Of a stretch of 64,000 nucleotides of DNA, positions 31,193 to 45,300 are shown in pieces. The stretch's first letter is position 1; each line of letters starts with the position of its first letter. The translations under genes and the position numbers were made by a program. This DNA is from Hyposmocoma kahamanoa. Its lineage: Eukaryota; Arthropoda; Insecta; Lepidoptera; Cosmopterigidae. A model generated the notes under the pieces. It was not told the DNA's origin. It did no database searches and was given only the letters and a program-made list of their open reading frames with translations. The DNA lies in NCBI RefSeq assembly GCF_003589595.1, contig NW_020655294.1, positions 2,204,509-2,268,508 of the forward strand, in the 5' to 3' direction.

Positions 31193-31607
31193 TATTCTGT
31201 GGCTCTAGTGAAAAGGGGTACAAGTCAAAAAAGCCAATTTTACAAGGAAACGCGAAAAACACTTAACGCTTAATATCATAATTATTAATACCAAGATCGT
31301 GCCAGACGCTATGCCAACTAAGCCACGGGACGATCCAGCGGACCTCACGAATTCTTCTATGAGCTTGTTGTCGGATCTTTGCATTTGATTTTCAACGACT
31401 TTTTAGCCGTAGCGCCATCTATGAGAAATCTATGAAAGTATTTCGTCACCCAGTTAGATACCTTTACAGCTACCAGCCCTGGCTAGAGATATCGCTATTA
31501 CCTCAAATTAATTATTTTTTGTATTTGAATGCTTAATATCATATTAAACTTTAACTTTAAAGTTGGCTTTTTTGACTTGTACCCCTTTTCACTTGAGCCA
31601 CAGATTA
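31193..31607. mobile_element. MITE with 40-bp inverted ends and TA duplication, hosting a SINE
   Basis: The left end TCTGTGGCTCTAGTGAAAAG ... AAAAAAGCCAA (31196-31237) is complemented by 31563-31604 with few mismatches. TA at 31193-31194 and 31606-31607 fits a mariner-type duplication. The interior contains a family B SINE (31275-31480), so the MITE is older than that insertion. Confidence 0.75.
31275..31480 (-). repeat. tRNA-derived SINE, family B, inside a MITE
   Basis: GCCAACTAAGCCACGGGACG and CCGTAGCGCCATCTATGAG in reverse. The B-box half is deleted between AAGATCG and TGCCAGACG. Confidence 0.75.
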
Positions 31608-31832
31608 TCCTTTCCTAAGTTTGAAACTTACATTAAAAGTTTTTAATTGAAATACATATTACAAAATTGAAGGCGACATGGGTGTGGATTCCAAACAAAA
31701 TTTGATTCAAAGTGTATTCCATGTTTATTTGAAAAGAGCTTGCTCGTTCTTCTCAAGGAAGTCAACACAATGAATGAGCAGTAGCTTAAAAAATGATGTT
31801 TTCAAGTGTAAATTTATTTTACCTCATATCAA

Positions 31833-32112
31833 GACGGGACGAACAAGTCGAGCGCCTGATGGTAAGCTACACGCCTGTCCATAACAGTTGCAGTGCCACT
31901 CAACGCTTTAAATCGCAAAGATCTGAAGGGCACTGCCACTGCGCCAGTCATCCTGAGACATAAGTTGACAAGTCTCATGTGCCTCTAATTTCACCAGCAC
32001 CCTTATCCTTCTAACAAGGAACGCAGTAATGCTAACATTACTGCTTGGCGGCAGAAATAGGTAAGGTGGCAGTACTTCCCTCGACGAACTCTTTCACAAG
32101 GAGCTCTATTCC
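31833..32112 (+). repeat. Family A repeat, full length
   Basis: GACGGGACGAACAAGTCGAG to TCTTTCACAAGGAGCTCTAT. One of the two best copies. Confidence 0.88.
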
Positions 32113-33289
32113 TGCTAATGATTTTTCAACGTTGCGTACCGCCATTAAAAATAGCTACAATGCTTGGTATACGATGTTTTTTTTTAATTACATTTAGTAT
32201 AAGTAACAATTAATTCCGTTACAAAAGTTTTCCAATATTTACGTATTTCTTATCTATCTAGCATACGGCTCATGATTTCATAATAAATATAACTTTATAT
32301 AATAGGTACTGCGACAAAATGTTATAGGTATATGCCGCGACAAGGATTCGAACCGTCTCCCTCTCAATTGAAAGCGACCACCGCAAAAGATGCCACTGTT
32401 CTACGCAGTTCTGGCGTATATTAATAATGCGTCAGTGAATCGATAAGGAATTTTTTAAAGAACATCGGACTTATCTTGTGACCAATAAAATTATAAATGT
32501 GACTTTACACGCATTCTTTTTTACAATGCAATAAAATTACGAATGAAAAACAGGCATTCATTATCTTTATTTAATTGACTGAATTTAGATAAATCCAGAT
32601 CCGTTTTCTGGGATTAAATTTAAAAAACATTATGACCCTTGCGGGAAACACGTGCGCGGCGGTGGGACCCTTATGAGTTGATATATTTACAAGAACCATC
32701 GACCAGAGTAGGCTTTTGTAGTACATTATTTTAATAGTAAAGAAAAGTTTTCATTACTTTGATGTGTTCCGCCTGCGCGTGCGTCTGCAATTATGGTATA
32801 TTATCATCCTTTTGCAATTAACCTACTCAGGAGTCGTTTACGTGTATTAGACTGAGGCAATCTAGTGGTGACTATTACCCTTGATCTTATCGTATATTAT
32901 TGCATAAAATATTTTGTTTTTAATTACGTTAAACAAAGACAATGTCATTGTCTTCTGAGGACATTGTTGTCTATATTTTTTATCATTCCATCTCTTTCTA
33001 TTTTTATTGCTTCAATAAAAATAGTAAGATATACAATGTGTCAGGTGTAAACTATATTATAGGTCATAAATACAATATCTTTTTAATCTTAGGTTTTTGA
33101 GCTTACATCGCACAGTCGACTTTTAACATTCTGTGTTAAAAGTTCTGTTTTAACTTTAACTTTTATGTTTATACTAACATTGCACGGTTTAAATATACGT
33201 CTAATTCCTAGGCGCGGGTTTCTTTTTGAACAACAGTTTTTAATTCTTTTAGTGGAATAATAGTTGAATAAAAAAAAAACAACAGAATC
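32113..33289. other. Unassigned DNA upstream of the ERMP1-like start exon
   Basis: Reverse strand at 32335-32420 has a B-box-like GGTTCGAATCC, but the sequence does not fold as a tRNA. Promoter and 5' UTR of the gene may lie near 33000-33289, where no TATA box could be fixed. Confidence 0.35.
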
Positions 33290-33352
33290 ATGGGTTTTAT
33301 ACTCGTAGAAGGAGAAACAACACTAGTTAAAAGAAAAAGTAAATTTTCTAAG
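33290..33352 (+). CDS. ERMP1-like proposed first coding exon
   Basis: ATG opens [19 protein letters not shown](SK), 21 codons, then donor GTAAGT at 33353. The basic cluster suits a cytoplasmic N-terminus ahead of a membrane anchor. Phase 0 matches the next proposed exon. Confidence 0.5.
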
Positions 33353-36300
33353 GTAAGTCTTTTCAATTCACAAATTCTGGTCTAAAATTTAAATAAATCT
33401 TCATTAAAATAGAATTTGAAATTAATATATGGGATTATTTATAAAATAATATATATTAATTTTAACATATTATAACTAATATCACAACATCGAATATTAC
33501 TTTCGTACAAAAATGAGAACATTTAAATAGATCGCTCTAAATATTTTTTTTTTTAATAAATAAATACGTTTCATTCCGAATGCATGAGTAAAACTCCCAT
33601 GAGTCTCACTCCAATACTTTTGGAGAAAACCGCGACCAAAGTTTATGTCCCGTATGTTGTATTTTCTCAAAATAAAATTCTATTGACCAAATCGTTGCAC
33701 CTAAGTAATTCGTTAGATTGTTTTTGAAAGGCCTTACTTGTTAGATTGTTTTTGAAACGCCTTACTTAGGCATATTACAAACGGTTTTTGGCAGCGCTGG
33801 CACATATAGGCTGCGAGTAAATCGCCAATTAGTAATTTTTTTACTTTAAAATTTGCTATTTGCTTTAAAACCTAGCTGCATATAAATACTAATTCCACAA
33901 GAAAATCAAGTACTAATTCCGCAGAATTTCCGAAATAATAATTTTTGAAGTTTTTCGGGACATTGAAGTTTTCGGGACATAGCTAGATTTTGAAGCTATG
34001 ATATTTGAGTATAGCTAGACAGGCTCATCTAATGTAGTTTAACGAAGGCTTTTTATTGATTTAGGATATTCCACATATAAAATAATACACATTAAATAGT
34101 GAACCATACTAAGGAACGTCACAGCAAGCTATAGCAACAATTTGAGACAAAATATATAAAATTTACGTTAGTAATATATTTCTGGGAGGTTGTTATTATT
34201 TTTTAAATAACCCTGTGTACGTAGTAAAGATTAATTTAGTTAATCTTGTCTGTTAAACCGAAACTACTTTTATTGGATAATTAATATGGAACTTCTTTCT
34301 GAGAATTTTGTATTTAATTTATTTTGTTTTATATTAATGTCCATTATGACATTGATACATGAAATTATATATTCTATTCTGTTTTTCACAAGAATTCAAC
34401 TCAGGAATTCATTTCAACTGTACGCCACGCCACTTACCAAAAAAACTGTTAAAGTCTAACACGGTTGTCTGTAACATGTACTGAAATGAATCTAAAAGTA
34501 TTTTTATCATTCAAACGCTCATTCGTTCATTTTACAATGGTGCAAACTCCGAGAACAAGAGACCACTATTTCATGATTAAGTTAAACATTTAACTTGCAA
34601 ACCGACTTGCAAGACATTTCATTAATTATATTTATGTTACTGCAAAACTCGACTTGAATAATTATAACTTCTTTTTATCGTATTGATGGCATACACTATA
34701 ATGCTTGCTATCTTGGTGAAAGGATTTACCAATCGACTTAAGGTACTCGCCAATTGTACCCCAGGGTGTGCCAGACGTACAGGAAAGGGATGGTATGTAC
34801 GTCGTGCAAGGAGGCTCCTTTCGTGCACCCTCATAGCTTCTAATGTTTTTTTAAGAATGTTTGGAACCATCGAATATAAAACCAGAAACAGAGACGAAAT
34901 GTCATTTAAGTTTAGTTTGAAAACTATTCTGCCAAATCATTACGGTGACAACTGCGCTCCGATTGGCCAGCCCGAATTCGAAACAATTGACGGGTGTCGT
35001 CAATTGTTTCACTTCAAATCGACCACTTTAACTTGAGCTTTGCTATAATGGACGAAAATTGAAAAATTACATATTTAATATTTAATTATCGATGAAATGT
35101 GATTCCGGTTGTTTTGTAATTAGATGTTTTGCTGTTTTTCCCACACCACCGAATGGAACAGCCCTCTTTGTTAGATATATTGTCTTTAATACAATAAATA
35201 CAGAATATTTTTGGACCACCACACTCTGATTGATGATCCACCGAAGACGAGTGAAGACTAGGCGTATGTATGTATTTAAAAATAACAAAGGAAAAATTCA
35301 CCAAGACTTGGCTGTATGGTTTCAAACTTTTGCCTTTTCCTTTATAGAAATAATTACATAAAAAAACAAGATAATAGTCGTCGTCAGCTATCTTAGAGGG
35401 TGGATAAAAGAAATTCCATAGTCAAAGAGTTATACACCAGGCGACGTTTAGCAGCGATGCAAACGCGTGTTCGTGAAACGCATGACTGCGTCGATGCATT
35501 CGCCTACAAATCCCAACTGTAGCAATCGCGCGTTAGTGTCGGTGCAGTCGCGCGCGTGTGTATAGGTAGACAATTAGCGACTGCATCGCTACAAGAAATC
35601 GCCGTGTGTAACCGCTCTTAGAGGATGGAAAAATATCCATAGTCAGCGCCAGAGGGTTGACAGATATCTGTTCTTAAATCTGTCATCTGCCGCTGGCCAG
35701 TTAACCCGTGACCATGGGCCGTGTTACCGTTCCAACATATTGGGAAAATAAAAGGAACTTATACCGTGGTAACAAACGTGTAATTAGTGATAATCATATA
35801 CCCCTATACATAGTTTGGTACATGTTGTTCTAGAACAGACGGGACGAACAAGTTATGCTCGTGCGTTTGGTGGTAAGCGACACGCTTGTCCATAACAGTT
35901 GCAGTGCCGCTTAGAGGTTTAAATTTGCAAAGATCTTCCGAGCATTGTACTGCGCCCGTTACCCTGAGACAGAAGTTGATAAGTCCCATATGCCTGTAAT
36001 TTCACCAGCACCCTTACGGCGTGTGTACACGCTAAGAAATTTGTCGTGTCTGCAAAAGAAAAATCGAGAATGGCCTTGTACACGACAAGAATTTTGTCGG
36101 ATCTAGCCACGAAAATATTTCGTGTCTGTTGCAGACAAGGAAATGATGACTATGTACACGGTACGAATTCTTTCGGGCGGACGTGTGTAGGGTAAACGTG
36201 TCAGTGGATTTCCAGGCAGCTGTCGTTATACTACCGACTGTGTGAAGAAATATGTTGACTACTAATAAAAAAAAACAATTGCTGTGAACGAAAATGTTAT

Positions 36301-39300
36301 GGTTAATCAAATATGTTCACCTATTTACAAGTGTACTTACAGAAGAATGTTAAGTTTATCAACTAACATCCGTTGTATTGTCAACCGATTTATAAATTCG
36401 CTCATGGAGATGTATTTAAAGGAACGCTAGGAAAAGGTTGAATTATGATAACAATGTTGTTGTGACTATCTACCCTCCTTTATTTTTAAATGTTAGTGCA
36501 TTTTATCCTGCCTAGTAAATTTTCTGTAACTATTTTTGTTCTTTATTGAGACTGAAGTTGGCTGTTAACATGTCCCATGTGTCTGTGTCACCAGCACCGG
36601 AGCACAGTAATGTCTCATTACTGCGTGGCGGCAGAATTAGGGAATTAGGCTTCCCTGGTGAACTCTAACACAAGGAGCTCTACTACTATTAAAATTGTTG
36701 AAGTAAATGGAGTATACCGTTGTATTGAAAGTACTAATCCAAAACTAAATTGACATCCCGGCTGATAGTCGCTGTAAATATCTTCCGGACATGTTGGATT
36801 CACGGAAGCGTACAGAGCGGACGTGTTGTTAGTATATCTCTCACTCGTAACGCGTAAACAATAAATCAACTATTTACCTGCACAGCATAGGGTACAAACT
36901 ACGCTTCTCCACTGAGTAACCAGTAGCAGCACCTCCTCGAGTAAAAGAGACGGGCTCTTATTTTAGAACTCAATCGCGCAACAATTTAAACAACATCTTG
37001 TAAGTAAACTGTCACCTTATATCAATATGAGCGTTCAACATTCTCCTATTGGAAGTGGCTTAAATATTGAACGAAGTGATTCTTACCCAGATATAGCTTG
37101 CAAAAGCACAACTTGCGATTTTACTGAAAAAGCACCGATAACCTTTCGCAATAAACGAAAGCTAGCAGAGAATGACGAAATTAAGTCAGATATTGCGTAA
37201 TTAAATCTGAATTCACTGAAATGAGAAAGCAGATGTTATCGATGCAAAATCAAATGAGCGAATTGATGGTATGCCTTACCTCAAATAATAACATGCATAT
37301 CGAAAATTTTAACAACTTAAGCAAAGATATATCAGTTATAAAGGAACAAGTTAACAACATAAAATCAACTACAGAAAAACTAACTTCTGAACAAGATAAT
37401 TTGAAGAAAGAAATAACAAGCATACATGATTTTAGAAATAGAGTCGATACAGTCTACACTTAAGCAAATAAATTTAGTCTCGAAATGTTCATCATCCACT
37501 TTTCTACAGACTCAGGAAGAAATAGTTACTGAGATTAGCGAACGTAACGTGAGATGCAAGAACATAATTATATCAGGTATAGCTGAACTAGTTTCCACCT
37601 TCAAGATAGACGGGAACAAGATAAAACTGAACTCTTTAGAATACTAAGAAAAATTTTTTCTGGTTGTCCTGAACTGGAAAGAATTATCCACCTGGGAAAG
37701 TACCAACCTGATAAAAAACGATTATTAAAGTGTGCTTCACTTCTCAAGAAACGGCTCTGCATATACTAAAGAAAAAGAGACTAATGAAACAGAATGACAT
37801 AAAGATCTTCTCAGATAAAACATCTCAACAACAAGCATAAATAAAGGTACTTAAAGAGGAACTTGATAATCGCACCAGTAATTGTGAAAAAATCTCTGTA
37901 TAAAATATGTTAAGGGTGTGCCTAAAGTAGTTACTGCGACTCCAAAAAACTCTAACCCCTAGGTGTGCCGAACATCAACAAGAAAAATTATAAATGTAAT
38001 TCATATGAAGTAATCAGTGATTATAGTAATATTAAACCAAACAAAAAGTCTCTTAAATGTCTATATGCCAACACTCGAAGTATTTTCAAGTCTGGTAATT
38101 TTGATGAACTAACATGTATAATTCAGTCTTTTAACAGTATTATTCATATAGTTATATTATCAGAAACATGGATAAGTTCTGATGATGAAGCCAAGAGACT
38201 GTACTTACCAGGATACACTCATTACTACAACTATAGACAATACACTAAGGGAGAAGGAGTCTCAATATTTGCACACAACAATCTTACACATAGCTTAATT
38301 GAAGAACAGTCTGTAAACGACAATCCCTATTTTTGGATACACATAGACAAATTTGACTTAGACATAGGTGCAATCTACAAACCTGGGCGAACAAATAACA
38401 ATGATTTTCTAAACTATTAATCGACACAGCTAGAAAAAAGGAAAAGAGCTATAATATGTGGAGATTTTAATTTTGATTTATTTAGTTCAGATAAAACGGT
38501 TTAAAGTTACAAGGAGACAATTAGAGAGTGTGGTTACTACATAATTAACAAAATAAAAAAACGCTACAATACCCGTGCAACAGATACTACTAGTACTATA
38601 CTAGACCATGTATGTTCAAACATAAAACGGAATCCGTTTCATATGGCCATAATAGAATCAAGAATGTCAGATCATAAGCAGATTTATTTTGAAGTAAAGA
38701 ATTACAAAGCTGAACCAGTAAAGACCATGAAGTACGATGCCATAGACTACGAAATACTTTATAATACATATGAAACAATAAAAAATAAAGACTATAAATA
38801 TAATACCCTAGAACAAAATCTAATATCCAGCATTAACACAAGCAAAATTACCAAAATAAAAAGAAATCCTCCGGAACAAGACTGGAAAAAGAAAGAAATA
38901 TTAGATGCAATAAGGAGTAGAAACGAAATGTGCCAAAACCCAAAAGACGAAAAGATAAAACAAGATTATTTAACGAAAAGAAAAAGCGTGGTGGATATAA
39001 TCCAAAAATCGAAAGTTGAATACTATTACAAGGCTTTCGAAAATTGTAAAAACAAACCTAATAAAATGTGGTCACATATAAATACCCTCTCCCGTAACAA
39101 AGTAAAGGAGACCGCTGTTCTACCCAAATTACAAATTGGTACAGATGTAATCACTGATGAAAGAGAAATCTGCGAATGTTTCAATCATGTTTCAATGATT
39201 ACTTTTCGAATATAGGAAAAGTCTTAGCAAATGAAATAACAAAGAAGTATCACACAAGAATAAGTCCGGTACCTGAATCTCACGCACAGAAACTATCACA

Positions 39301-42300
39301 CTTATCACCAGCAACCACAGATGAAGTTTTAAAAATTTGTAATCATTTGAATAGTAACACGTCCTCAGGTGTTGACGGCATAAGCACTAAAGCAATTAAA
39401 TGTGTTAAAAAATTGCTCACTGAAGACTTAACAAAATGAGCGAGCAATTTTTACGTACGTTAAATACGTTTTACGTTATCAGGGAATATTCCTTGATAAC
39501 GTAAAACTTGCTAAAGTCAGTCCTATTTTTAAGTCGGGAAATAGAACCAATCCCGGAAACGATCGCCCAATATCAGTTCTGCATGTTCTATCAAAAATTT
39601 TCGAAAAGACCCTGTACAATAGGGTTGAAAAATATTTAAACGCAATTAATTTCATCTACAGTAAACAATATGGTTTCAGGCCAAAGTCGAACACTCTCTC
39701 ACCAACAATAGATCTTATCACTAAGTTAAAATCTAATCTGGATAAGAAAAATATTGCATTGGGTATATTCATAGATCTAAAAAAGGCCTTTGTACTGTAA
39801 GTCACGATATATTATTGGAGAAAGTAAATAACATTGGCATAAATGGAACAGTTTATAACATGATACAATCATACTTATCGAATCGTAAACCGATTTTAAA
39901 AATAGGAAATCAAAGTCAACCTAAAACCATTACTTACGGCGTCCCCCAAGGGTCTGTTATGGGACCATTATTATTTTTAATATACATGAAATTGGTCTTA
40001 AAGGTGACGTCACTCTATATGCTGATGACACATGTTTATTTTACTTTGGAAGTTCTATAGAAACTATTGTTGCTGAAGCGCAGAGTGATCTTAAATTACT
40101 TAATGCGTGGTTTCAGTATAATCTTCTAACTATTAACGTCGCTAAAACAAATTATGTAATTTTCAAACTAGAAACAAAAGAATTTCGGATCATGAACCAT
40201 TAACTTTAAATAACTAAAAAATAAACAAAATCGATTGTGAGAAATACTTCGGACTCATTGTTGATAGCAAACTGACGTGGAGGCCGCATATTGAAAAGAT
40301 TAAATCTAAACTATCGTCTCTTACTGGAGCCATAAGAGGTGTTACCCGATGTCTTCCACACAGGGTGCGTTATTTTGTGTACAATTCTTTGGGGCTCAGC
40401 GGCTAAAACAAATCTAAATTTAATACAACGAGCACAAACCAAACTAATAAAGGTACTCTTTCAATACAATTACCTCACACCTACTAAGTATATATACGAA
40501 AAAACAAAAATTTTAAGTGTTAGCCAAACATACATTTACTATACTTGCTTATTGATACGTAAAATTTTAATTAGAAATATGCACACTCAAATAAGTTTCA
40601 CAAAAAAGAAACAAATACAAAAAATGCAAATGATTTCGTACTGCGGCCATCAAGAACAAATTATGGTAAAAGAAATATCTTATATGAGGGAGCGCAACTA
40701 TATGATTAATATTTTTAATAACTTTTAAAATTTAATAACTTCCCAAAGATATTAACAAAACACAATCCCTAATAACATTTAAAAAACTTCTGAAATATTA
40801 CTTATTATTAAGGGTAGCAAATATATGGGGAATGAAGAATACTTACATAAAAAAAAATAAAAAAAATAAAAGTATTTATTTATTAAAATATAAATAAAAT
40901 AAAATTAAATTAAATTAAAAACAAATAAATAAATTACTAGCACTAATAAAAGTAAACATACCACCTGTACTGATATACATTTTTTATTATTTGTTGTCTT
41001 TGGTAAAAGTCTAAAAGAAATAAAATTTTAATTAATATACTGAGCCACATCTAGTATAAGCAGTGGGCGTAGTCTGTTAGTACACATCCATGGTTGCGCT
41101 TATAGTTATCACTTGAGATCGTGTTGTCGGTTATTATATTAGAATGCGGGTAAAACTTTATTATTTTATAGTTGAACTACCGTCCTTGTACACTTTCTAA
41201 AGAAAAATAAAATTGTAATAATATTTTTCTCTGTGTTCTCATGTAAGTGAGTTTCTTAGTGAGAATAAATGTCTTAATCCACGCATAAAACGTTTGTTTC
41301 TCAGAATGTCTTTCGCAAAATGTATCCTTCCTGGCTGTTGACTAAGAAACCAAAGGGATTTACTGTTAATACAGCTTTTATAAACCGAGAATATTCAGCT
41401 TGATCCGTTGTTTTGCCATTGCTAGTACTTTTGTTTAGGCACATCTATGCCGTTTTTAGTATTTATAGCTACTTCTTTGAAATTATTATGCTATTTAAAA
41501 ATGTAGAGCTATGTAGTTTGTAAACAATACCTCAATTCCGAATGGTAATTTTGAATAGCTTAGAGGTCAATAACACTTAATAACACTTATGTTTCCAGAG
41601 CCACGTATACAGTGGGGTGCCGACGGTCGAGTACGATGAAAAGCGTGATGAAAAGCCCTGGCAGCGGGTTAATACATATATATAATTTTATATTTTCATG
41701 TATATTTATTATTCCATTAACTTTGCCTTCTAAATCTTCAATGCGACGAAGTTAATTAATGAAGGTATTCACACGAGCTTCATTACAACTTCCGTCATTA
41801 GAACTGTATATTTTGATAATGAAAGCCATGGGAGTGATCCGTTTGGCCTTTTCAGCATTGTCAACGGTAATTGTTAACAAATGTCCATTTGGCCCAACTA
41901 CAGTTTTTAGCTCTTTCTCTCTATCTATGTTATATTACGAATTGGTATTTAACCGATTTGTAGACAAGATATTTTGCATCTCCAATGTAGTCGTAATGTA
42001 GCTCGTTTGACTACGCATTTAGATTGAAAGCGAGTTGAGAGTAAAAGTGGTGTAACCCTTAACATTCACAGAACCCATAGACCTGTAGCAGTCGCCAAAT
42101 GAATAATTATATTGTGATTGGGAAACTCATTTATTTGATTCGATACTTGCGTCTTTATGCTATCTAACGCTATTTCATAATTTCTTTACTTGCACCAAGA
42201 TGTGCCTGAAATTCAGAAGACAATTTGACATGCCACGTCTGGTGGCTGCTGTTGACTGGTGATGGTGTTGAACCAGTATGTTAACGTTACTCGCAATTTG

Positions 42301-45300
42301 GCGAAGATCTATCATACATTAGCAATCATAATTATTGTTATCGATAGTAGTCCTTTTTTTTATACATCTTAAGACTTGATTTGTATCTGAAGATTTGACA
42401 ATTAGTTTTTTTATAAATTGGTTGAACTGGCTGAATTATCCCCTTTGAAACCTTTAAAACTTTTGCTATACTTTTGGTTCTGTGTAATGCAAGGCTAAAT
42501 AACATTTTTAATAAATGGAGTTTTATTATTAAAAATACACCACCTTTTCTCTCAGTACTTGCAACATACATTAATACTTTCTTATATCACAATATAATGT
42601 CTACTAATTCCATCTTGCATTTCGCCTCATGTTGAATTCATTTAATCTTCACATTTTTGGATTAGATATAATCATGGGCTTGTAGTGTTTTATCTGCAAC
42701 ATAAATTTTGCAATATTCATTCGTAAGCTGTAAATAAGTAAATAGATAAATTGTTTGCATATTTTTACTGCACGTTAAATACAGAAGTATGTATCTGTAT
42801 GCTTAGCGTTATTTCAAATAGTCAAAACCAGTAGTAGAGTACCGAAGCTGTTCTCTTGTTAAATATGATGCATCTATGTCATTGGTGCGCGGTTATGCTC
42901 ACACATCTAAAAATATCTCGCACGAGTACAGAAATTCTTTTGCTGATCCAATAAACGCGAAATCGGCTTAACACGGCCAGAATAAGCTTCAGGTATGATT
43001 TTTTTAAATTTAATTTTTGTACAAAAATAAGTGCACTCCGTTTCACCTGATGGAAAGTGGCGATGAGGTCGACGCACACCTAAATAATGCCTATTCACTC
43101 TCGCCTTGAAAAGGTCAAAGTTATAGCTTTCGGGGAATACGTCCGTATGCAGGGAATTCCAGTCCCTAGCCGCTCGCCATATAAATGTGGAAGCGAAACG
43201 CCTCGTGCGAATTCTGGGAATATCCACAACATCCCTATGTTGTGGATATTCCCAGAATTGAACCCCAAACAGAATGGAACCCCAGCCTGCGTCTAGTCCC
43301 CCGAAGATGGAAAGGAAAATTCCATCACACACTCAGTGACATATCCTGTAGAATATCGATAAGCAGGCAACTTTATTTTCTTCTTTTTTTTCTTCAACTT
43401 TACTTTATTTTCCACGCAATAAGAGTGAAAAGGACAATGCGTGTTTCGTGTCCGCTAGGACCGCCGACGCGAAAAGCACAACAACTTTTTCGTTCATATT
43501 ACGAGGATAATAAAAGTTTTTCTGAACGGTTTAAGCGATTCCGCCTCGGTAAGTGTTGGTGCTGTTATAGCAGCTGTGAGCTTTGGTCGCCTCGAATTCA
43601 TAGCCATAACTCTCTTAAGGTCATTTTTATTGAGAGTCAATTCGACAGCTTGATGATAACAAATCTATTGTCTTTCTTATCGTGCTAAGCTTATTTACAG
43701 TTGTTATATGTACTAATATTGCAAAATATATCAACAGAGATATATACGTTTTTACTTATCTATAACTTAGTCTATGTTTATCTACATATTTTAATTGTAA
43801 AAAGCTTATGATCCGTTGGAGGTCGATAAGAGATATTGCAAATGCAATTTTAATCCTATTTTAATACTGTACTTTGTGCTTTTACTTTAAGGCATGAGTA
43901 GACTTAAATGTTATGGCAAAATTTATAATATAATTAGTTATATATTATCATTATCAATTAATATGTTAGAAATGAAGAACTGAAAAAAGAAACAAACTTT
44001 TTCTTTTTTTTTAGTAAATCTGTCGAATAGAGTCAATCGAAAATAAATACGCACTTGAATCCATGTACATTTAAGTCTACCTACATTTGAAAAGTTAAAA
44101 AAGTCTCTATCAACAAGCAATACTTTTAGGATAAAATACTTTAGTAAATATAAGTAGGTAACACAAACATTTAAGTGAAAAGGCAAAAAAATTATTACCT
44201 TTTGTATTATACATTATTGTATTTGGTATCTTCTATTAAAATTATCGTGTATTTGGTGTCCTGTATTAAAATTATCGTGTATTTGGTATCCTATATTAAA
44301 TTTATTGTGTATTATTCTAGGTGATATACGAAGTAACTAGGAAAGGCACTCATTTGTATGAGCCTGTTAAGTCAGTGAGTAAAATTTGAATAAGTGGAAA
44401 AATTGTGGGGTTTTATGTCGTATTGTCTTTTTAGGGATATTTATAAACATATTGGAAATGCCCGATATTAAGACAGCTTTATATTATCTTTAATGGGAAT
44501 TTAGACATTTGAATGTGATAGATTTTTAATTTACTATTTGTCTTGTTATACTTTAATATATGCATTTGTGTTGTTGCAGCAATATTATAAAATTATCTGC
44601 TTTAAAATATAAAACGTCTGTGGTTTAGCGAATCAACATGCGTAGTACATAAAGAGGTCATGGATTGAATTCCCGATTGAACCAATTCAGGAAACTTAAT
44701 AGATTCGAGTGTGTAGGTACTGAATAGTTGTTTCTTGATTGTCGGGCACATTTTTAAAAACCCTTAATCTTTTTGTCAAAAAGCGTATTTCACATTACAA
44801 CTTCGACATACAACGTGAATGATAAATGTGTATGGAAAATATTTCAGAATAACGTGGGTAACATAGGAAATAAAATATCCATATCATACAATTTTCTGCG
44901 TGTACTTCTGTTTGACTATCTTATCATTTTTTATGGTATTCCTAGAACACGTTTGAATTCCGTTGCATTAGATTACGAAAGGTAATCGATAAACCTTGAC
45001 TCATATAAAATAGTTCCTGTATTAGATATGATTATTAGAATCTAACGTAGTCACAAATAAGAAGAATTATGATTTTTTCGTTTTAAAGTCGTGCTACACC
45101 TACCTGCACATTTAGGGTAACAAAAAAGGAATATAAAACGGTAACGTTTGTATTTATATAATAATTACACTTTTTTTAATGTTAAGTGACGGGACGAACA
45201 AGTCTTGCATCTGATGATAAGCTACACGCCTGTCCATAACAGTTGCAGTGCCACTCAGAGCTTTAAATCGCAAAGATCTGAGGGGCACTGCCACTGCGCT

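Larger units (their letters stand above)
36950..40830 (+). mobile_element. Jockey/CR1-type LINE, nearly full length but decayed
   Basis: Order is 5' UTR, ORF1, ORF2 (endonuclease then RT) and an A/T-rich tail (about 40840-40930). Frameshifts and stops break both ORFs. It lies in the intron after the proposed first exon of the ERMP1-like gene, in the same orientation. Confidence 0.88.

Noticed and set aside
32335..32420. Possible tRNA gene on the minus strand (B-box-like GGTTCGAATCC)
   Set aside because: No paired acceptor or D stem could be drawn and no clear A box at the right distance; more likely a SINE scrap or chance.
34980..35010. Rho-independent terminator
   Set aside because: Eukaryotic context and no T tract; it is only a small palindrome.
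42338..42571. Minus-strand 77-codon frame as a gene
   Set aside because: No family resemblance, intron location, AT-driven composition.
44221..44310. CRISPR-like array
   Set aside because: The units are contiguous with no unique spacers, in a eukaryotic intron.
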